The translations under genes were made by a program, and so were the position numbers. Positions 1 through 8,089 of a stretch of 64,000 nucleotides of DNA are shown here, piece by piece. The stretch is from Blastococcus sp. TF02A-35. GTDB lineage: Bacteria > Actinomycetota > Actinomycetes > Mycobacteriales > Geodermatophilaceae. The stretch covers positions 62,001 to 126,000 of the forward strand of contig NZ_SPQP01000001.1 in the NCBI RefSeq assembly GCF_004571075.1, written 5' to 3'. Within the stretch, counting starts at the first letter, position 1; every line of letters begins with the position of its first letter. The notes under the pieces were generated by a model. It was given only the letters and a program-made list of their open reading frames with translations, searched no databases and had not been told where the DNA came from.

Positions 1-1264
1 GCGCGAGCTCGAGCGCATGGCCTACACCGACCACCTCACCGGGCTGCCCAACCGCGTCCTGCTCTTCCGCGAGCTCGGCGTCGTCTCCGACGACCCGCGC
101 GCCCTGCTGGTGCTCGACCTCGACGGCTTCAAGGCCGTCAACGACGTCGCCGGCCACGAGGCCGGCGACCAGCTGCTGGTCGAGGTCGCCCGGCGGCTGC
201 ACACCGTCGTCCGGGACGACGACCTGGTCGCCCGGCTCGGCGGCGACGAGTTCGCCGTCCTGCTCAGCGGCTCCGTCGCCGACGGCGAGGAGGTGGCCCA
301 CCGCGTCGTCGACGTCATGGCGCGGCCGTTCCGCGCCGGCGGCCAGACCTTCGCCGTCGGCGCCAGCGTCGGCGTCTCCACCCTCGCCACCGTCGGCGGC
401 CAGGCAGCGTTCCGCGCCGCCGACGCCGCCCTGCGCGAGGCCAAGCGCGCCGGCAAGGGCTGCGTCCGGCTCGCCGAGACCGACGCGCTGGTCGTCTCCG
501 GCATGGAGGACCTGAGCTTCGCCGCGGCCCTCGCCCAGGGCACGCTGAGCCTGCGGATGGACACCGCGTGCAACGCCGAGGGCGGCATCGACCTGGTGCA
601 CGCCACCCCCGTGTACGAGCACCCCGTGCGGGGCGTCGTCCGGGGCCTGGAGCTGTGGTCGGTCGCCGACCGGTTCGGCCGCATCCCCGACCTGCAGCGC
701 TGGCTGCTGCGCCAGGCCTGCGCCGGCATCGCGCTCCTCGACGAGCCGTCGCTCGGCGTCGCCGTCAGCCTGCCCCCGGGTGCCGCCAACGCCGAGGGCC
801 TGGCCAACGAGGTCGCGGCCGCCGTCGCCGACGCCGGCATCGAGCCCTCCCGGCTGGTGCTCTCCTTCACCGAGGAGACCCTGATGACCTCCTCGGCGGC
901 CCTCGTGCCCGAGCTCGAGGCGGTCCGGCGCACCGGCGTCCGGCTCTGCCTCGACGGCTACGGCATGGGCCACAGCATCTGGGCGCTGCTCGCCCGCGTG
1001 CCGCTGGACCTGGTGCGGGTCGAGCTGTCGTCGCTGGCCACCCGGGACGACACCGACCGCGCCCTCACCGTCCTGGCCTCGATCGCCCGCACCACCGAGG
1101 CCCTCGGCCTGCGCTCCATCGCCGGCGGCATCGCCACCGCCGAGCAGCGCGACGGCGCCATCGCCGCCGGCATCCACCTGCTGCACGGCCGCGCGCTGCC
1201 GTACGACCTGACCGTCGAGGACCTCGCCTCCCAGCTCGCCGCCGGGCACGCCGTCCCCCGCTGA
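1..1264 (+). CDS. GGDEF domain protein with degenerate EAL domain (5' partial)
   Basis: The reading frame is open back to base 2 (RELER precedes the first Met at base 17), so the N-terminus lies outside the window. Counting from that Met, a GGDEF domain occupies about residues 5-160: an intact LGGDEF core at 74-79 and an RDDD inhibitory-site motif at 66-69 with the correct 5-residue spacing, so diguanylate cyclase activity with product inhibition is plausible. The EAL-like half (about 170-405) is worn: the EAL position reads GLELWS and the metal-binding LDDFGTG motif reads LDGYGMG, so phosphodiesterase activity is unlikely. It may sense cyclic-di-GMP or be purely structural. Upstream sensory domains cannot be seen. 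Confidence 0.9.
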   Translation, partial: RELERMAYTDHLTGLPNRVLLFRELGVVSDDPRALLVLDLDGFKAVNDVAGHEAGDQLLVEVARRLHTVVRDDDLVARLGGDEFAVLLSGSVADGEEVAHRVVDVMARPFRAGGQTFAVGASVGVSTLATVGGQAAFRAADAALREAKRAGKGCVRLAETDALVVSGMEDLSFAAALAQGTLSLRMDTACNAEGGIDLVHATPVYEHPVRGVVRGLELWSVADRFGRIPDLQRWLLRQACAGIALLDEPSLGVAVSLPPGAANAEGLANEVAAAVADAGIEPSRLVLSFTEETLMTSSAALVPELEAVRRTGVRLCLDGYGMGHSIWALLARVPLDLVRVELSSLATRDDTDRALTVLASIARTTEALGLRSIAGGIATAEQRDGAIAAGIHLLHGRALPYDLTVEDLASQLAAGHAVPR

Positions 1265-1356
1265 CGCCGGGCCGCGCGGGAACCCGCCGTGACGTTCGCG
1301 TGAACACCGGGGGGTCGCCCTGGTGGCGTCCCGACCCGGTGGACGACAGTGGACGC

Positions 1357-2322
1357 GTGAGACCCGACGCCCGAGCATGGTTCGAGGAGCGCACCAGCAC
1401 CGCGACCTCGCTGGCCGACCTCGACCCGGCCGCCCTGCTGCGCGCCAAGCGCCGCGGCGGCCACCGCGTCAGCGTCGTCCTCCCCGCGCGCAACGAGGAG
1501 GCCACGGTCGGCCGCCTCGTCGCCGACCTGCGGGAGCACTGGGTCCGCCGCGTCCCGCTGGTCGACGAGCTGGTCGTCATGGACTCCGACTCCACCGACG
1601 CGACCGCCGCCGTGGCCCGGGCCGCCGGCGCCGACGTCGTCGCCACCGCCGACGTGCTGCCCGCCCACGGCAGCCGCCCCGGCAAGGGCGAGGCGCTGTG
1701 GAAGTCACTGGCCGCCACCAGCGGCGACCTCGTCGTCTTCCTCGACGCCGACCTGCTGGGCGACGTCACCCACTACGTCCCCGGGCTGCTCGGCCCGCTG
1801 CTCACCGACCCGCAGGTCCGGTACGTGAAGGGCTGCTACACCCGGCCGCTGGAGGTCGACGGCGCGGTCGTCCCGGCCGGCGGCGGGCGGGTCACCGAGC
1901 TGACCGCGCGGCCGCTGCTCAACGCGCTGTGGCCCGAGCTCGCCGGCTTCGTCCAGCCGCTCGGCGGCGAGTACGCCGGCCGCCGCGACGCCCTGGAGCG
2001 GGTGCCGTTCGTCGCCTCCTACGGCGTGGAGGTCGGGCTCCTCGTGGACCTGCTGCGCGCCGGCGGGCTCTCCTCCCTCGCCCAGGTCGACCTCGGCACC
2101 CGCCGGCACACCTCCCAGGGCGTCGAGGCCCTCGGCGAGATGGCCGGGCAGGTGGTGGCCACCGTGCTCTCCCGCGCCGCCTGCTCGCGCGAGCCCAGCG
2201 GCCGGCTCACCCAGTTCCGGCACGACGGCGTGGGCTTCGTGCCCCGCAGCAGCGACGTCGCCGTCGACGAGCGGCCCCCGATGGCGACGGTCCCCGAGTA
2301 CCGCGCCCGCCTCGCCGGCTAG
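1357..2322 (+). CDS. gpgS: glucosyl-3-phosphoglycerate synthase
   Basis: A retaining GT-A glycosyltransferase of family GT81 that moves glucose from an NDP-glucose to 3-phosphoglycerate, the first step of glucosylglycerate and methylglucose lipopolysaccharide synthesis. The 321-residue protein has the nucleotide-binding VVLPARNEEATV segment, VMDSDSTD, RPGKGEALWKSL and the metal-binding FLDADL, then GGGRVTELTARPLL and the LGGEYAGRR loop, closely paralleling mycobacterial GpgS. I chose the GTG giving VRPDARAWFEER; another in-frame GTG lies 18 bp upstream. In mycobacteria gpgS adjoins folP2 and fadD6; here a FolP2-like gene lies about 40 kb away. It stands between an unrelated GGDEF gene and a phosphodiesterase gene. 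Confidence 0.93.
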   Translation: MRPDARAWFEERTSTATSLADLDPAALLRAKRRGGHRVSVVLPARNEEATVGRLVADLREHWVRRVPLVDELVVMDSDSTDATAAVARAAGADVVATADVLPAHGSRPGKGEALWKSLAATSGDLVVFLDADLLGDVTHYVPGLLGPLLTDPQVRYVKGCYTRPLEVDGAVVPAGGGRVTELTARPLLNALWPELAGFVQPLGGEYAGRRDALERVPFVASYGVEVGLLVDLLRAGGLSSLAQVDLGTRRHTSQGVEALGEMAGQVVATVLSRAACSREPSGRLTQFRHDGVGFVPRSSDVAVDERPPMATVPEYRARLAG

Positions 2323-2403
2323 CCGCGCGCCTCCGCTGCGGGTCGCGCGCCCGGCAGGGAGGATCCTCCCCGTGCCGCTCCCCCGTCCCCGCCGCGCCCG
2401 CAG

Positions 2404-3225
2404 GTGAGCGGCCCCGAGGTCGTCGCCCACCGCGGGGCGACCGCCGAGGCGCCCGAGCACACCCTGGCCGCCTACCGGCACGCGGTGGACATCGGCGCCG
2501 ACGCGGTCGAGTGCGACGTCCGCATGACCCGCGACGGAGTGCTCGTCTGCGTCCACGACCGCCGGGTGCACCGCACGTCCAACGGCCGCGGTGTCGTCTC
2601 CACGCTCCGCCTCGCCGAGCTCGAGCAGTTCCAGTTCGGCCCGCGCCGCGGGCGGGCCGGCAGCTGGAAGGACGACGAGATCCTCGCCGTCACCGACGAG
2701 CCCGACGTCGAGGACGGTCGCGTGCTCACCCTCGAGGGGCTGCTCGAGTACGTCACCGCCACCCCCGGGACCGTGCGGCTGGCCATCGAGACCAAGCACC
2801 CCACCCGGCACGCCCGCCGCGTCGAGCAGGAGCTGGTCCGCTGCCTGCGCCGCTACGGCCTGCTCGACGGCGACCAGCCGGCCGAGTGGGGCGGCAAGCC
2901 CGCGTTCCGGGTCATGAGCTTCTCGCAGCTGGCCGTGCGCCGGGCCCGCGTCCTGGCGCCCGGCGTGCAGACCGTTCAGCTCATCGGCAAGCGGCTGCGG
3001 CCGGTGCGCGCCGAGCTGCTCACCGGATCGATGAGCGCCGTCGGGCCGGGGCTGGCCCTGGTCCGCGCCGACCCCGACTACGTGGCGCAGGCCCACGCGG
3101 CCGGCAAGGAGGTGCACGTCTGGACGGCGAACGAGGCCGACGACATCGACTTCCTGCGCGACCTGGGCGTCGACGCGATGATCACCGACCGGCCCGACGA
3201 GGTGCTCCGCCGCCTGGGCCGCTGA
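2404..3225 (+). CDS. glycerophosphodiester phosphodiesterase
   Basis: GDPD-family TIM-barrel hydrolase of 273 residues, releasing glycerol-3-phosphate from deacylated phospholipids. The N-terminal VVAHRGATAEAPEHT carries the first catalytic His and Arg; AVECDVRMTRDGV gives the metal-binding Glu and Asp, and VCVHD the second catalytic His. The middle holds LAIETKHP and the C-terminus the usual VHVWTANEADDI and DAMITDRPDEV. No signal peptide is visible, so it is probably cytoplasmic. The GTG start is the only start codon close to the HRG motif; the upstream GTG near 2372 reads into a stop. It follows gpgS on the same strand after about 80 bp, so co-transcription is possible but unproven. Confidence 0.9.
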   Translation: MSGPEVVAHRGATAEAPEHTLAAYRHAVDIGADAVECDVRMTRDGVLVCVHDRRVHRTSNGRGVVSTLRLAELEQFQFGPRRGRAGSWKDDEILAVTDEPDVEDGRVLTLEGLLEYVTATPGTVRLAIETKHPTRHARRVEQELVRCLRRYGLLDGDQPAEWGGKPAFRVMSFSQLAVRRARVLAPGVQTVQLIGKRLRPVRAELLTGSMSAVGPGLALVRADPDYVAQAHAAGKEVHVWTANEADDIDFLRDLGVDAMITDRPDEVLRRLGR

Positions 3226-3240
3226 CCGCTCAGCTGTCCA

Positions 3241-3284
3241 GGCGTCAGCTGCTCGGGCGTCAGCTGCTCGGGCGTCAGCTGCTC
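3241..3284. repeat. three 15-bp tandem repeats carrying repeated stop codons
   Basis: The unit GGGCGTCAGCTGCTC occurs three times head to tail (first copy lacks one G). On the minus strand each unit reads GAGCAGCTGACGCCC, so the Ser-Ser-stop end of the adjacent HAD gene is reiterated in frame: 15 bp is five codons, giving a stop every five codons. It looks like replication slippage over the 3' end of the gene. Confidence 0.85.
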
Positions 3285-3943
3285 AGGTCCAGGCGGTCCA
3301 GGGCCTCGGCGATGTCCCCCGGGGTGTCGAAGATCTCCAGGGCCCCGGCGTCGCGCAGCTCGTCGTCGCCGAACCCGCCGGACCGGACCACGATCGACGG
3401 CATGCCGGCGTTCTTGCCCGCCTCGACGTCGTAGACCGAGTCGCCGAACAGGATGCTCGGCGCGTCCACCGGCTCGCCCAGCTTCTTCAGCGCCACCTGG
3501 AGCAGGTCCGGGGCGGGCTTGGTCGACTCGACGTCCTCGCTGGTGGTCCAGGCCTCGGCGATGTCGCGGGCGTCGAGCAGGTCCAGCGCGTGGTCGACGT
3601 GGTGCGGCTTGCCGGAGCTGGCCAGCACCACGCGGTGCCCGCGCTCCTTGAGCGCCAGCAGCAGCTCGCGCGCGCCGGGCAGGACGGCGACCTCCTCCAT
3701 CAGCGGGTCGGCCTCGGTCACCCAGCGCTCGCGCGCCTCCTCGCCGATCCGCTCCTCGACCTCGTCCCCGCCCAGCGCCGCCACCAGCTGGTCGCCGCCC
3801 ATGCCGATCAGCCGGTGGATCCGCCAGACCGGGAAGGTCTCCCCCAGCGACCGGAAGGCCCGGTACCAGGCGAGGGCGTGCTGGTAGTTGGTGTCGACGA
3901 GGGTGCCGTCGACGTCCAGGACGGCGATGCGCGGGGAGCTCAT
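3275..3943 (-). CDS. HAD-superfamily phosphatase (beta-phosphoglucomutase-like)
   Basis: A 222-residue HAD hydrolase with a helical cap between motifs I and II. Motif I is LDVDGTLVDTN, motif II is VVLASSGKP, the motif III lysine falls in the ESTKPAPD segment, and motif IV is FGDSVYDVEAGKNAG, so nucleophile and general-acid Asp are both present. Such enzymes dephosphorylate small sugar or nucleotide phosphates; the substrate cannot be read from sequence. I chose the ATG giving MSSPRIAVLD; a GTG 18 bp upstream would add six residues. Its stop codon sits inside the 15-bp tandem repeat. It lies downstream of the alcohol dehydrogenase but is separated from it by a strong hairpin. Confidence 0.85.
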   Translation of the reverse strand: MSSPRIAVLDVDGTLVDTNYQHALAWYRAFRSLGETFPVWRIHRLIGMGGDQLVAALGGDEVEERIGEEARERWVTEADPLMEEVAVLPGARELLLALKERGHRVVLASSGKPHHVDHALDLLDARDIAEAWTTSEDVESTKPAPDLLQVALKKLGEPVDAPSILFGDSVYDVEAGKNAGMPSIVVRSGGFGDDELRDAGALEIFDTPGDIAEALDRLDLSS

Positions 3944-3985
3944 GGGGTGCGGGCTGCCCACGACCGGCGCCTCTGAACCCCCCGG

Positions 3986-4037
3986 CCCCCTCGCAGGGAC
4001 CCGGCGCGAGCGGAGCGAGTGCCGGGGGGCGAGGGGG
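3986..4037 (-). terminator. hairpin downstream of the alcohol dehydrogenase
   Basis: A 9-bp outer stem (CCCCCTCGC with GCGAGGGGG) encloses an inner 5-bp stem (CCGGC with GCCGG), starting 8 bases past the dehydrogenase stop. There is no T-run, as is common for terminators in very GC-rich genomes. Confidence 0.5.
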
Positions 4038-4045
4038 TCCTTCTG

Positions 4046-5161
4046 CTAGTCGGCGTGGACGAGGAGGCCGCGGACCGTCTCGCCGGCGGCCTGGTCGCGG
4101 TAGCCCTGGTTGACCTCGTCGAGCGAGTACCGCCTCGTGATCAGCCGGTCCAGCTCGAGGCGGCCCTCCTCGTGCATGCGCAGCAGCCGCGGGATGTCGG
4201 TGAACGGGTTGCACGAGCCGAACATCGAGCCCTGCACCCGGTGCTCGAACACCGTGGTGATCTGCCCGTTGAGCGTGACGGACCCGTCCGACGGCCGGTC
4301 GCCCAGCGCCGTCAGCACCAGGGTGCCGCCCTTGCCCAGGCAGGCGGCCGCGCCCTTGTAGACCTCGGCGGACATCTTGCCGACGGTGACGACGACGACG
4401 TCGGCGCCCGTGCCGCGGGAGAGCTCCCGGGCCAGCCCGACCGCCTCGTCGGTGCTCGCCACGGTGCGGGTCGCGCCCAACGACTCGGCGAACTCGCGCT
4501 TCATCGCCACCGGGTCCACGCCGATGACGTGCATGGCCCCGGCGTGCACCGCGCCCTGCACCGCGTTCACGCCCACCCCGCCCAGGCCCACCACGACGAC
4601 GACGTCGCCGGGCCGGGTGCCGCCGGCGTAGACCGCCGAGCCCCAGCCGGTGGGCACGCTGCAGGCGGTGAGCGCGGCGGTGTCCAGCGGGAGCCAGGGG
4701 TCGATCTTCACGCAGGAGAACTCGCTGAGCAGCGTGTGCCGGGCGAAGGCACCGACCATGCAGAAGCCGCCGAGCTCCTCGCCGTCGAGCCGGTACGGGT
4801 ACTGCCCGCCGGGCAGCAGGCCGGTCGCGATCGTGGCGCCCTTGTCGCAGATGTTGGACCGCCCCGACGCGCAGAACCGGCAGTGGCCGCAGGCGGGCAG
4901 GAAGCTGGTGACGATGTGGTCGCCCGGGGCCACGCCCGTGACGCCCGGCCCGACGCGGAGCACCACGCCCGAGCCCTCGTGCCCACCGACGATCGGGTAG
5001 CGGCCGCCGGGGTTGGAGTGCCGCAGGTGCTCGTCGGAGTGGCACAGCCCGGAGTAGGCCATCTCCACCAGCACCTCGCCCGGCCCCGGCTCCCGCACCT
5101 CGAGCTCGACGATCTCGTACTCGGTGTCCGGCTTGCGCAGGACGGCGGCTCTGGTGAGCAC
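4046..5161 (-). CDS. NDMA-type zinc-dependent alcohol dehydrogenase
   Basis: A 371-residue medium-chain dehydrogenase of the Rxyl_3153-like NDMA-dependent family. The N-terminal GroES-like domain carries catalytic-zinc ligands in SGLCHSDEH and VGGHEGSGVV, and structural-zinc cysteines in PACGHCRFCASGRSNIC. The Rossmann domain has VVVVGLGGVGVNAV. Family members hold NAD(H) very tightly and need an external acceptor, probably mycofactocin, to turn over. No mycofactocin maturation gene is present in the window, so they would have to be elsewhere. The gene is divergent from a TetR gene across about 180 bp containing a likely operator. Start codon ATG. Confidence 0.85.
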   Translation of the reverse strand: MLTRAAVLRKPDTEYEIVELEVREPGPGEVLVEMAYSGLCHSDEHLRHSNPGGRYPIVGGHEGSGVVLRVGPGVTGVAPGDHIVTSFLPACGHCRFCASGRSNICDKGATIATGLLPGGQYPYRLDGEELGGFCMVGAFARHTLLSEFSCVKIDPWLPLDTAALTACSVPTGWGSAVYAGGTRPGDVVVVVGLGGVGVNAVQGAVHAGAMHVIGVDPVAMKREFAESLGATRTVASTDEAVGLARELSRGTGADVVVVTVGKMSAEVYKGAAACLGKGGTLVLTALGDRPSDGSVTLNGQITTVFEHRVQGSMFGSCNPFTDIPRLLRMHEEGRLELDRLITRRYSLDEVNQGYRDQAAGETVRGLLVHAD

Positions 5162-5285
5162 CGGGGGCTCCTCCTCGAGGGTGGGGGTCGGGCGACCGGC
5201 ATCACACCGGCGGCAGCGGAGGCCATCGTGCCTGGTCGGGCGGGCGCGCCCGCGCGGGGTCCCGGATCCCAGCCGTCACATACAT

Positions 5286-5299
5286 ACCGATCGGCCGGT
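5286..5299. promoter_or_regulatory. candidate TetR operator between adh and tetR
   Basis: The imperfect palindrome ACCGATCGGCCGGT (10 of 14 positions symmetric, outer ACCG/CGGT arms exact) sits 41 bp before the TetR start in the divergent intergenic region. TetR regulators commonly bind such sites and control the divergent gene. Confidence 0.4.
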
Positions 5300-5340
5300 C
5301 AACACTGCGGCCGAGCACGCTGCGTGCCTATGCTGGGACC

Positions 5341-6051
5341 GTGGGTGACCTCAACGACCGCCGCGCGCAGAAGAAGGCCCGGACCCGTGCTCACGTCCGA
5401 GCCGTGGCCCACCAGATGTTCGCCGACCGCGGCTTCGACACCGTGACGATCGTCGACATCGCGCGGGGCGCCGACGTCGCCGTCCAGACGGTGTTCAACC
5501 ACTTCTCCACCAAGGAGGAGCTGTTCTTCGACGGTCGCGCCCCGTGGGTGACCGGCCCCGCGGACGCCGTCCGCGACCGCCCGGCCGGCACCGCCCCGCT
5601 GACCGCGCTGCAGAACTACCTCGTCGCCCTGGTCCGGGGGAAGTTCGGCGCGATGGCGGTGGAGTCCTCGCTCACCTACCTGCGCACCATCGAGACCTCC
5701 GAGGCCCTGTTGGCGCGCGAGCGCGAGCTGGTGCACGAGAGCGAGCGGCTGCTCACCGCCGCGCTGCACGAGGCGTGGACCACCGACGTCCGCGCCGACG
5801 ACGGCCCGCCCCCGCACGACCCCGCGACCGCCGCGACGCTCACCGCCGCGACCTGGCTGGCCGCGGTGCGCTCGCTGATCGTCGGGCAGCGGACCCGCGT
5901 CCACCAGGGCGCCTGCCCCCACGAGATCGCCGAGAACCTCGGCCGCCTCGCCGAGCAGCTGTTCGACGCGGTCATGAGCGTCGTCCCCGACGTCGAGGCC
6001 CGCGCCAGCGCACTGCCCCCGGTCGACTGGCCGGTCCGCCACGCCGGCTGA
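5341..6051 (+). CDS. TetR-family regulator, divergent from alcohol dehydrogenase
   Basis: A 236-residue TetR-type repressor. The N-terminal helix-turn-helix domain covers roughly residues 10-60 (KKARTRAHVRAVAHQMFADRG then DIARGADVAVQTVFNHF and STKEELFF). The C-terminal ligand domain has no recognisable substrate signature. It starts with GTG and is divergent from the NDMA-type alcohol dehydrogenase, so the simplest reading is local control of that gene by an alcohol, aldehyde or acyl-CoA ligand. It ends 12 bp from the convergent second TetR gene. Confidence 0.85.
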   Translation: MGDLNDRRAQKKARTRAHVRAVAHQMFADRGFDTVTIVDIARGADVAVQTVFNHFSTKEELFFDGRAPWVTGPADAVRDRPAGTAPLTALQNYLVALVRGKFGAMAVESSLTYLRTIETSEALLARERELVHESERLLTAALHEAWTTDVRADDGPPPHDPATAATLTAATWLAAVRSLIVGQRTRVHQGACPHEIAENLGRLAEQLFDAVMSVVPDVEARASALPPVDWPVRHAG

Positions 6052-6062
6052 CCGGCAGCCGC

Positions 6063-6653
6063 TCAGGCGGCGACCGGCTCCCCGACCCCGCGCAGCATCG
6101 GGATGAGCACCTCGTCGACGACGAACGCGACGTTGTCCGGCGTCAGCGGCTCCGCCAACCGGTAGCGCTGCCACCAGAACGCCTCCAGGACGCTGGACAG
6201 CAGCCGCTCCCGCTCCGGGCGGATCGCCTCCTCGCGGGCCACCGAGCGCGCGCAGAGCACCCGCACGGCCTCGCCGAGCGGGCGCACCAGCGCCTCGTCC
6301 AGCCCGGCCCGCAGCTCCTCGTCGTGGCACGCCGCGCCCACCAGGCTGGCGGCTGCGCGCTCCTCGCGGTCCAGCGGCCGGGTCCAGCGCTCCAGCAGGC
6401 CGAGCAGGTCCTCCCGCAGCGAGCCGCGGTCCTCGGGGACGACCACGAGGTGGAAGCGCCCCAGGGCGGCCCGGGCGAGGGCGGCCATCGTGGGCCAGCG
6501 GCGGTAGATCCCCGCCTTGCCCGCACGCGCGCGGGCGGCGATCCGGTCGCTGTTGAGCCGGCCCCACCCCTCGTCGGCCAGGATGTCGACGGCGACGGTG
6601 AGCAACTGCTCCGACAGCTCGGCGCTCAGGGGCCGGCCGGGAGACCCCGTCAT
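6063..6653 (-). CDS. TetR-family transcriptional regulator
   Basis: A 196-residue TetR regulator. After a short basic lead the DNA-binding domain spans about residues 10-58: VDILADEGWG, DRIAARARAGKAGIYRRW and PTMAALARAAL give helices 1-4. The C-terminal part resembles the TetR_C domain in which YRRWP-type repressors bind small hydrophobic ligands. Start chosen at the ATG giving MTGSPGRPLSAEL; the longer upstream frame is low-complexity arginine-rich sequence. The nearest upstream gene on its strand is a 110-residue protein, so no target is obvious. Autoregulation through the inverted repeat just upstream is plausible. Confidence 0.85.
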   Translation of the reverse strand: MTGSPGRPLSAELSEQLLTVAVDILADEGWGRLNSDRIAARARAGKAGIYRRWPTMAALARAALGRFHLVVVPEDRGSLREDLLGLLERWTRPLDREERAAASLVGAACHDEELRAGLDEALVRPLGEAVRVLCARSVAREEAIRPERERLLSSVLEAFWWQRYRLAEPLTPDNVAFVVDEVLIPMLRGVGEPVAA

Positions 6654-6694
6654 GACGCCGTTCCGCGACGGCTGGTCATCTGCACCCGGACATA

Positions 6695-6718
6695 GTGGCT
6701 GCTCGGTGGAGCGACCAC
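6695..6718. promoter_or_regulatory. inverted repeat upstream of the second TetR gene
   Basis: GTGG-NN-GCTC-GGTG-GAGC-NN-CCAC has eight exactly paired positions and lies about 42 bp upstream of the TetR start. Candidate self-operator; a simple RNA hairpin is the alternative. Confidence 0.35.
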
Positions 6719-6775
6719 AACGATCTTCGTCGTATCTCTCTGCGATGACGTGGCTGGTCAGCCGGGCAGCGGCGG

Positions 6776-7108
6776 TCAGGCCCCGGCGGCGCTCTCCACG
6801 TGCACCTGGATGGTGGCGCCGTCCTCGGACAGCCAGCCCTGGCTGCGCGCGGTGGCGACCATCGCGTCCCACTGCGCCGACCAGTCCGGGGCGGTCGCCC
6901 GCGGCTCGGCGGCCGCCCGCAGCGCGGCGGCGTCCAGCTGGGCGGTGTCGGCGTCCTGCAGTCGCCCCAGGCCCGAGCTCTCCAGCGCCTGGCCGGCCTC
7001 CTCGTCGGTCACCTGGCCCAGGGCCAGGTGCAGCCGGCCGAGGTCGTCGACGTCCACGACACGGGCTTCGGGGCGCTCGTCCGCACCGGTGATGACCTCG
7101 ACGATCAC
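6776..7108 (-). CDS. hypothetical protein, 110 aa
   Basis: An acidic, soluble protein of 110 residues with no family I recognise. The GTG start is fixed by a strong GAGGAGG Shine-Dalgarno sequence 5 bases upstream; the longer frame would run back through the hairpin and menB. The sequence begins VIVEVITGADERPEARVVDV and ends in a segment with several tryptophans (APDWSAQWDAM, GWLSEDG). There are no cysteines, signal peptide or membrane segments. It follows menB on the same strand, separated by a hairpin, so it may have its own promoter. Confidence 0.65.
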   Translation of the reverse strand: MIVEVITGADERPEARVVDVDDLGRLHLALGQVTDEEAGQALESSGLGRLQDADTAQLDAAALRAAAEPRATAPDWSAQWDAMVATARSQGWLSEDGATIQVHVESAAGA

Positions 7109-7133
7109 GACGACCTCCTCGTTGGGCTGCTCA

Positions 7134-7159
7134 AGGGCCTTTATGGCCACTATGGCCCT
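7134..7159 (-). terminator. hairpin overlapping the menB stop
   Basis: AGGGCC and GGCCCT arms pair around TTTATGGCCACTAT, overlapping the last bases of menB. The GGCC-N-ATGGCC wording resembles the 40-bp palindromes found elsewhere in the window, so it may be a worn member of that family. Confidence 0.45.
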
Positions 7160-8046
7160 CAGACATGCCAGGGGAAGCGCGTGAAATCGGGGTCGCGCTT
7201 CTCGAGGAAGGCGTCCCGGCCCTCGACGGCCTCCTCGGCCATGTAGGCCAGCCGGGTGGTCTCGCCGGCGAAGAGCTGCTGGCCGACCAGGCCGTCGTCG
7301 ATCAGGTTGAACGAGTACTTGAGCATCCGCTGGGCGGTCGGGCTCTTGGCCACGATCTTCCTGCCCCACTCCAGCGCGGTGGCCTCCAGCTCCGCGTGCG
7401 GGACGACGCGGTTGACCATCCCCATGCGGTGCGCCTCCTCGGCGGTGTACTCGTCACCGAGGAAGAAGATCTCGCGGGCGAACTTCTGGCCCACCTGGCG
7501 GGCGAGGTACGCCGAGCCGAAGCCGCCGTCGAAGCTGCCCACGTCGGCGTCGGTCTGCTTGAACCGGGCGTGCTCGGCGCTGGCGAGCGTCAGGTCGGCG
7601 ACGACGTGCAGGCTGTGCCCGCCGCCGGCGGCCCACCCGGGGACGACGCAGATGACGACCTTCGGCATGAAGCGGATCAGCCGCTGGGCCTCCAGGATGT
7701 GCAGCCGCCCGCTCGAGCCGGCCGAGTGCTCGTAGCCGTACTTCCCGCGCACCCGCTGGTCACCGCCGGAGCAGAACGCCCAGCCGCCGTCCTTGGGGCT
7801 GGGGCCGTTGCCGGTGAGGATCACGCAGCCGACGTCGGTGGACAGCCGCGCGTGCTCCAGCGCGGTGATCAGCTCGTCGACGCTCTGCGGTCGGAACGCG
7901 TTGCGCACCTCGGGGCGGTCGAAGGCGATCCGGACGACGCCGGCGTCGACGGCCCGGTGGTAGGTGATGTCCTCGAAGTCGAAGCCCTCGACCGGCTCCC
8001 ACGCGGAGCTGTCGAAGATCTCGGAGACGTCGTCGCGCGCGGTCAT
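7159..8046 (-). CDS. menB: 1,4-dihydroxy-2-naphthoyl-CoA synthase
   Basis: Crotonase-fold enzyme of 295 residues that cyclises o-succinylbenzoyl-CoA to dihydroxynaphthoyl-CoA in menaquinone synthesis. Family hallmarks are visible: RPEVRNAFRP, the oxyanion-hole segment GWAFCSGGDQRVRG, the second oxyanion glycines in VPGWAAGGGHSLH, TDADVGSFDGGFGSAYLARQVG, and the C-terminal FPWHV. Length and motifs match functional MenB rather than a generic enoyl-CoA hydratase. Start ATG. Other men genes are absent; the nearby geranylgeranyl-reductase-like flavoprotein (about 3.5 kb away) could act on the menaquinone side chain, but that link is inference. Confidence 0.93.
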   Translation of the reverse strand: MTARDDVSEIFDSSAWEPVEGFDFEDITYHRAVDAGVVRIAFDRPEVRNAFRPQSVDELITALEHARLSTDVGCVILTGNGPSPKDGGWAFCSGGDQRVRGKYGYEHSAGSSGRLHILEAQRLIRFMPKVVICVVPGWAAGGGHSLHVVADLTLASAEHARFKQTDADVGSFDGGFGSAYLARQVGQKFAREIFFLGDEYTAEEAHRMGMVNRVVPHAELEATALEWGRKIVAKSPTAQRMLKYSFNLIDDGLVGQQLFAGETTRLAYMAEEAVEGRDAFLEKRDPDFTRFPWHV

Positions 8047-8089
8047 GCGGCGAACCTAACCCGGGCCCCGGCGGGCGCGGGCAGGCGCG

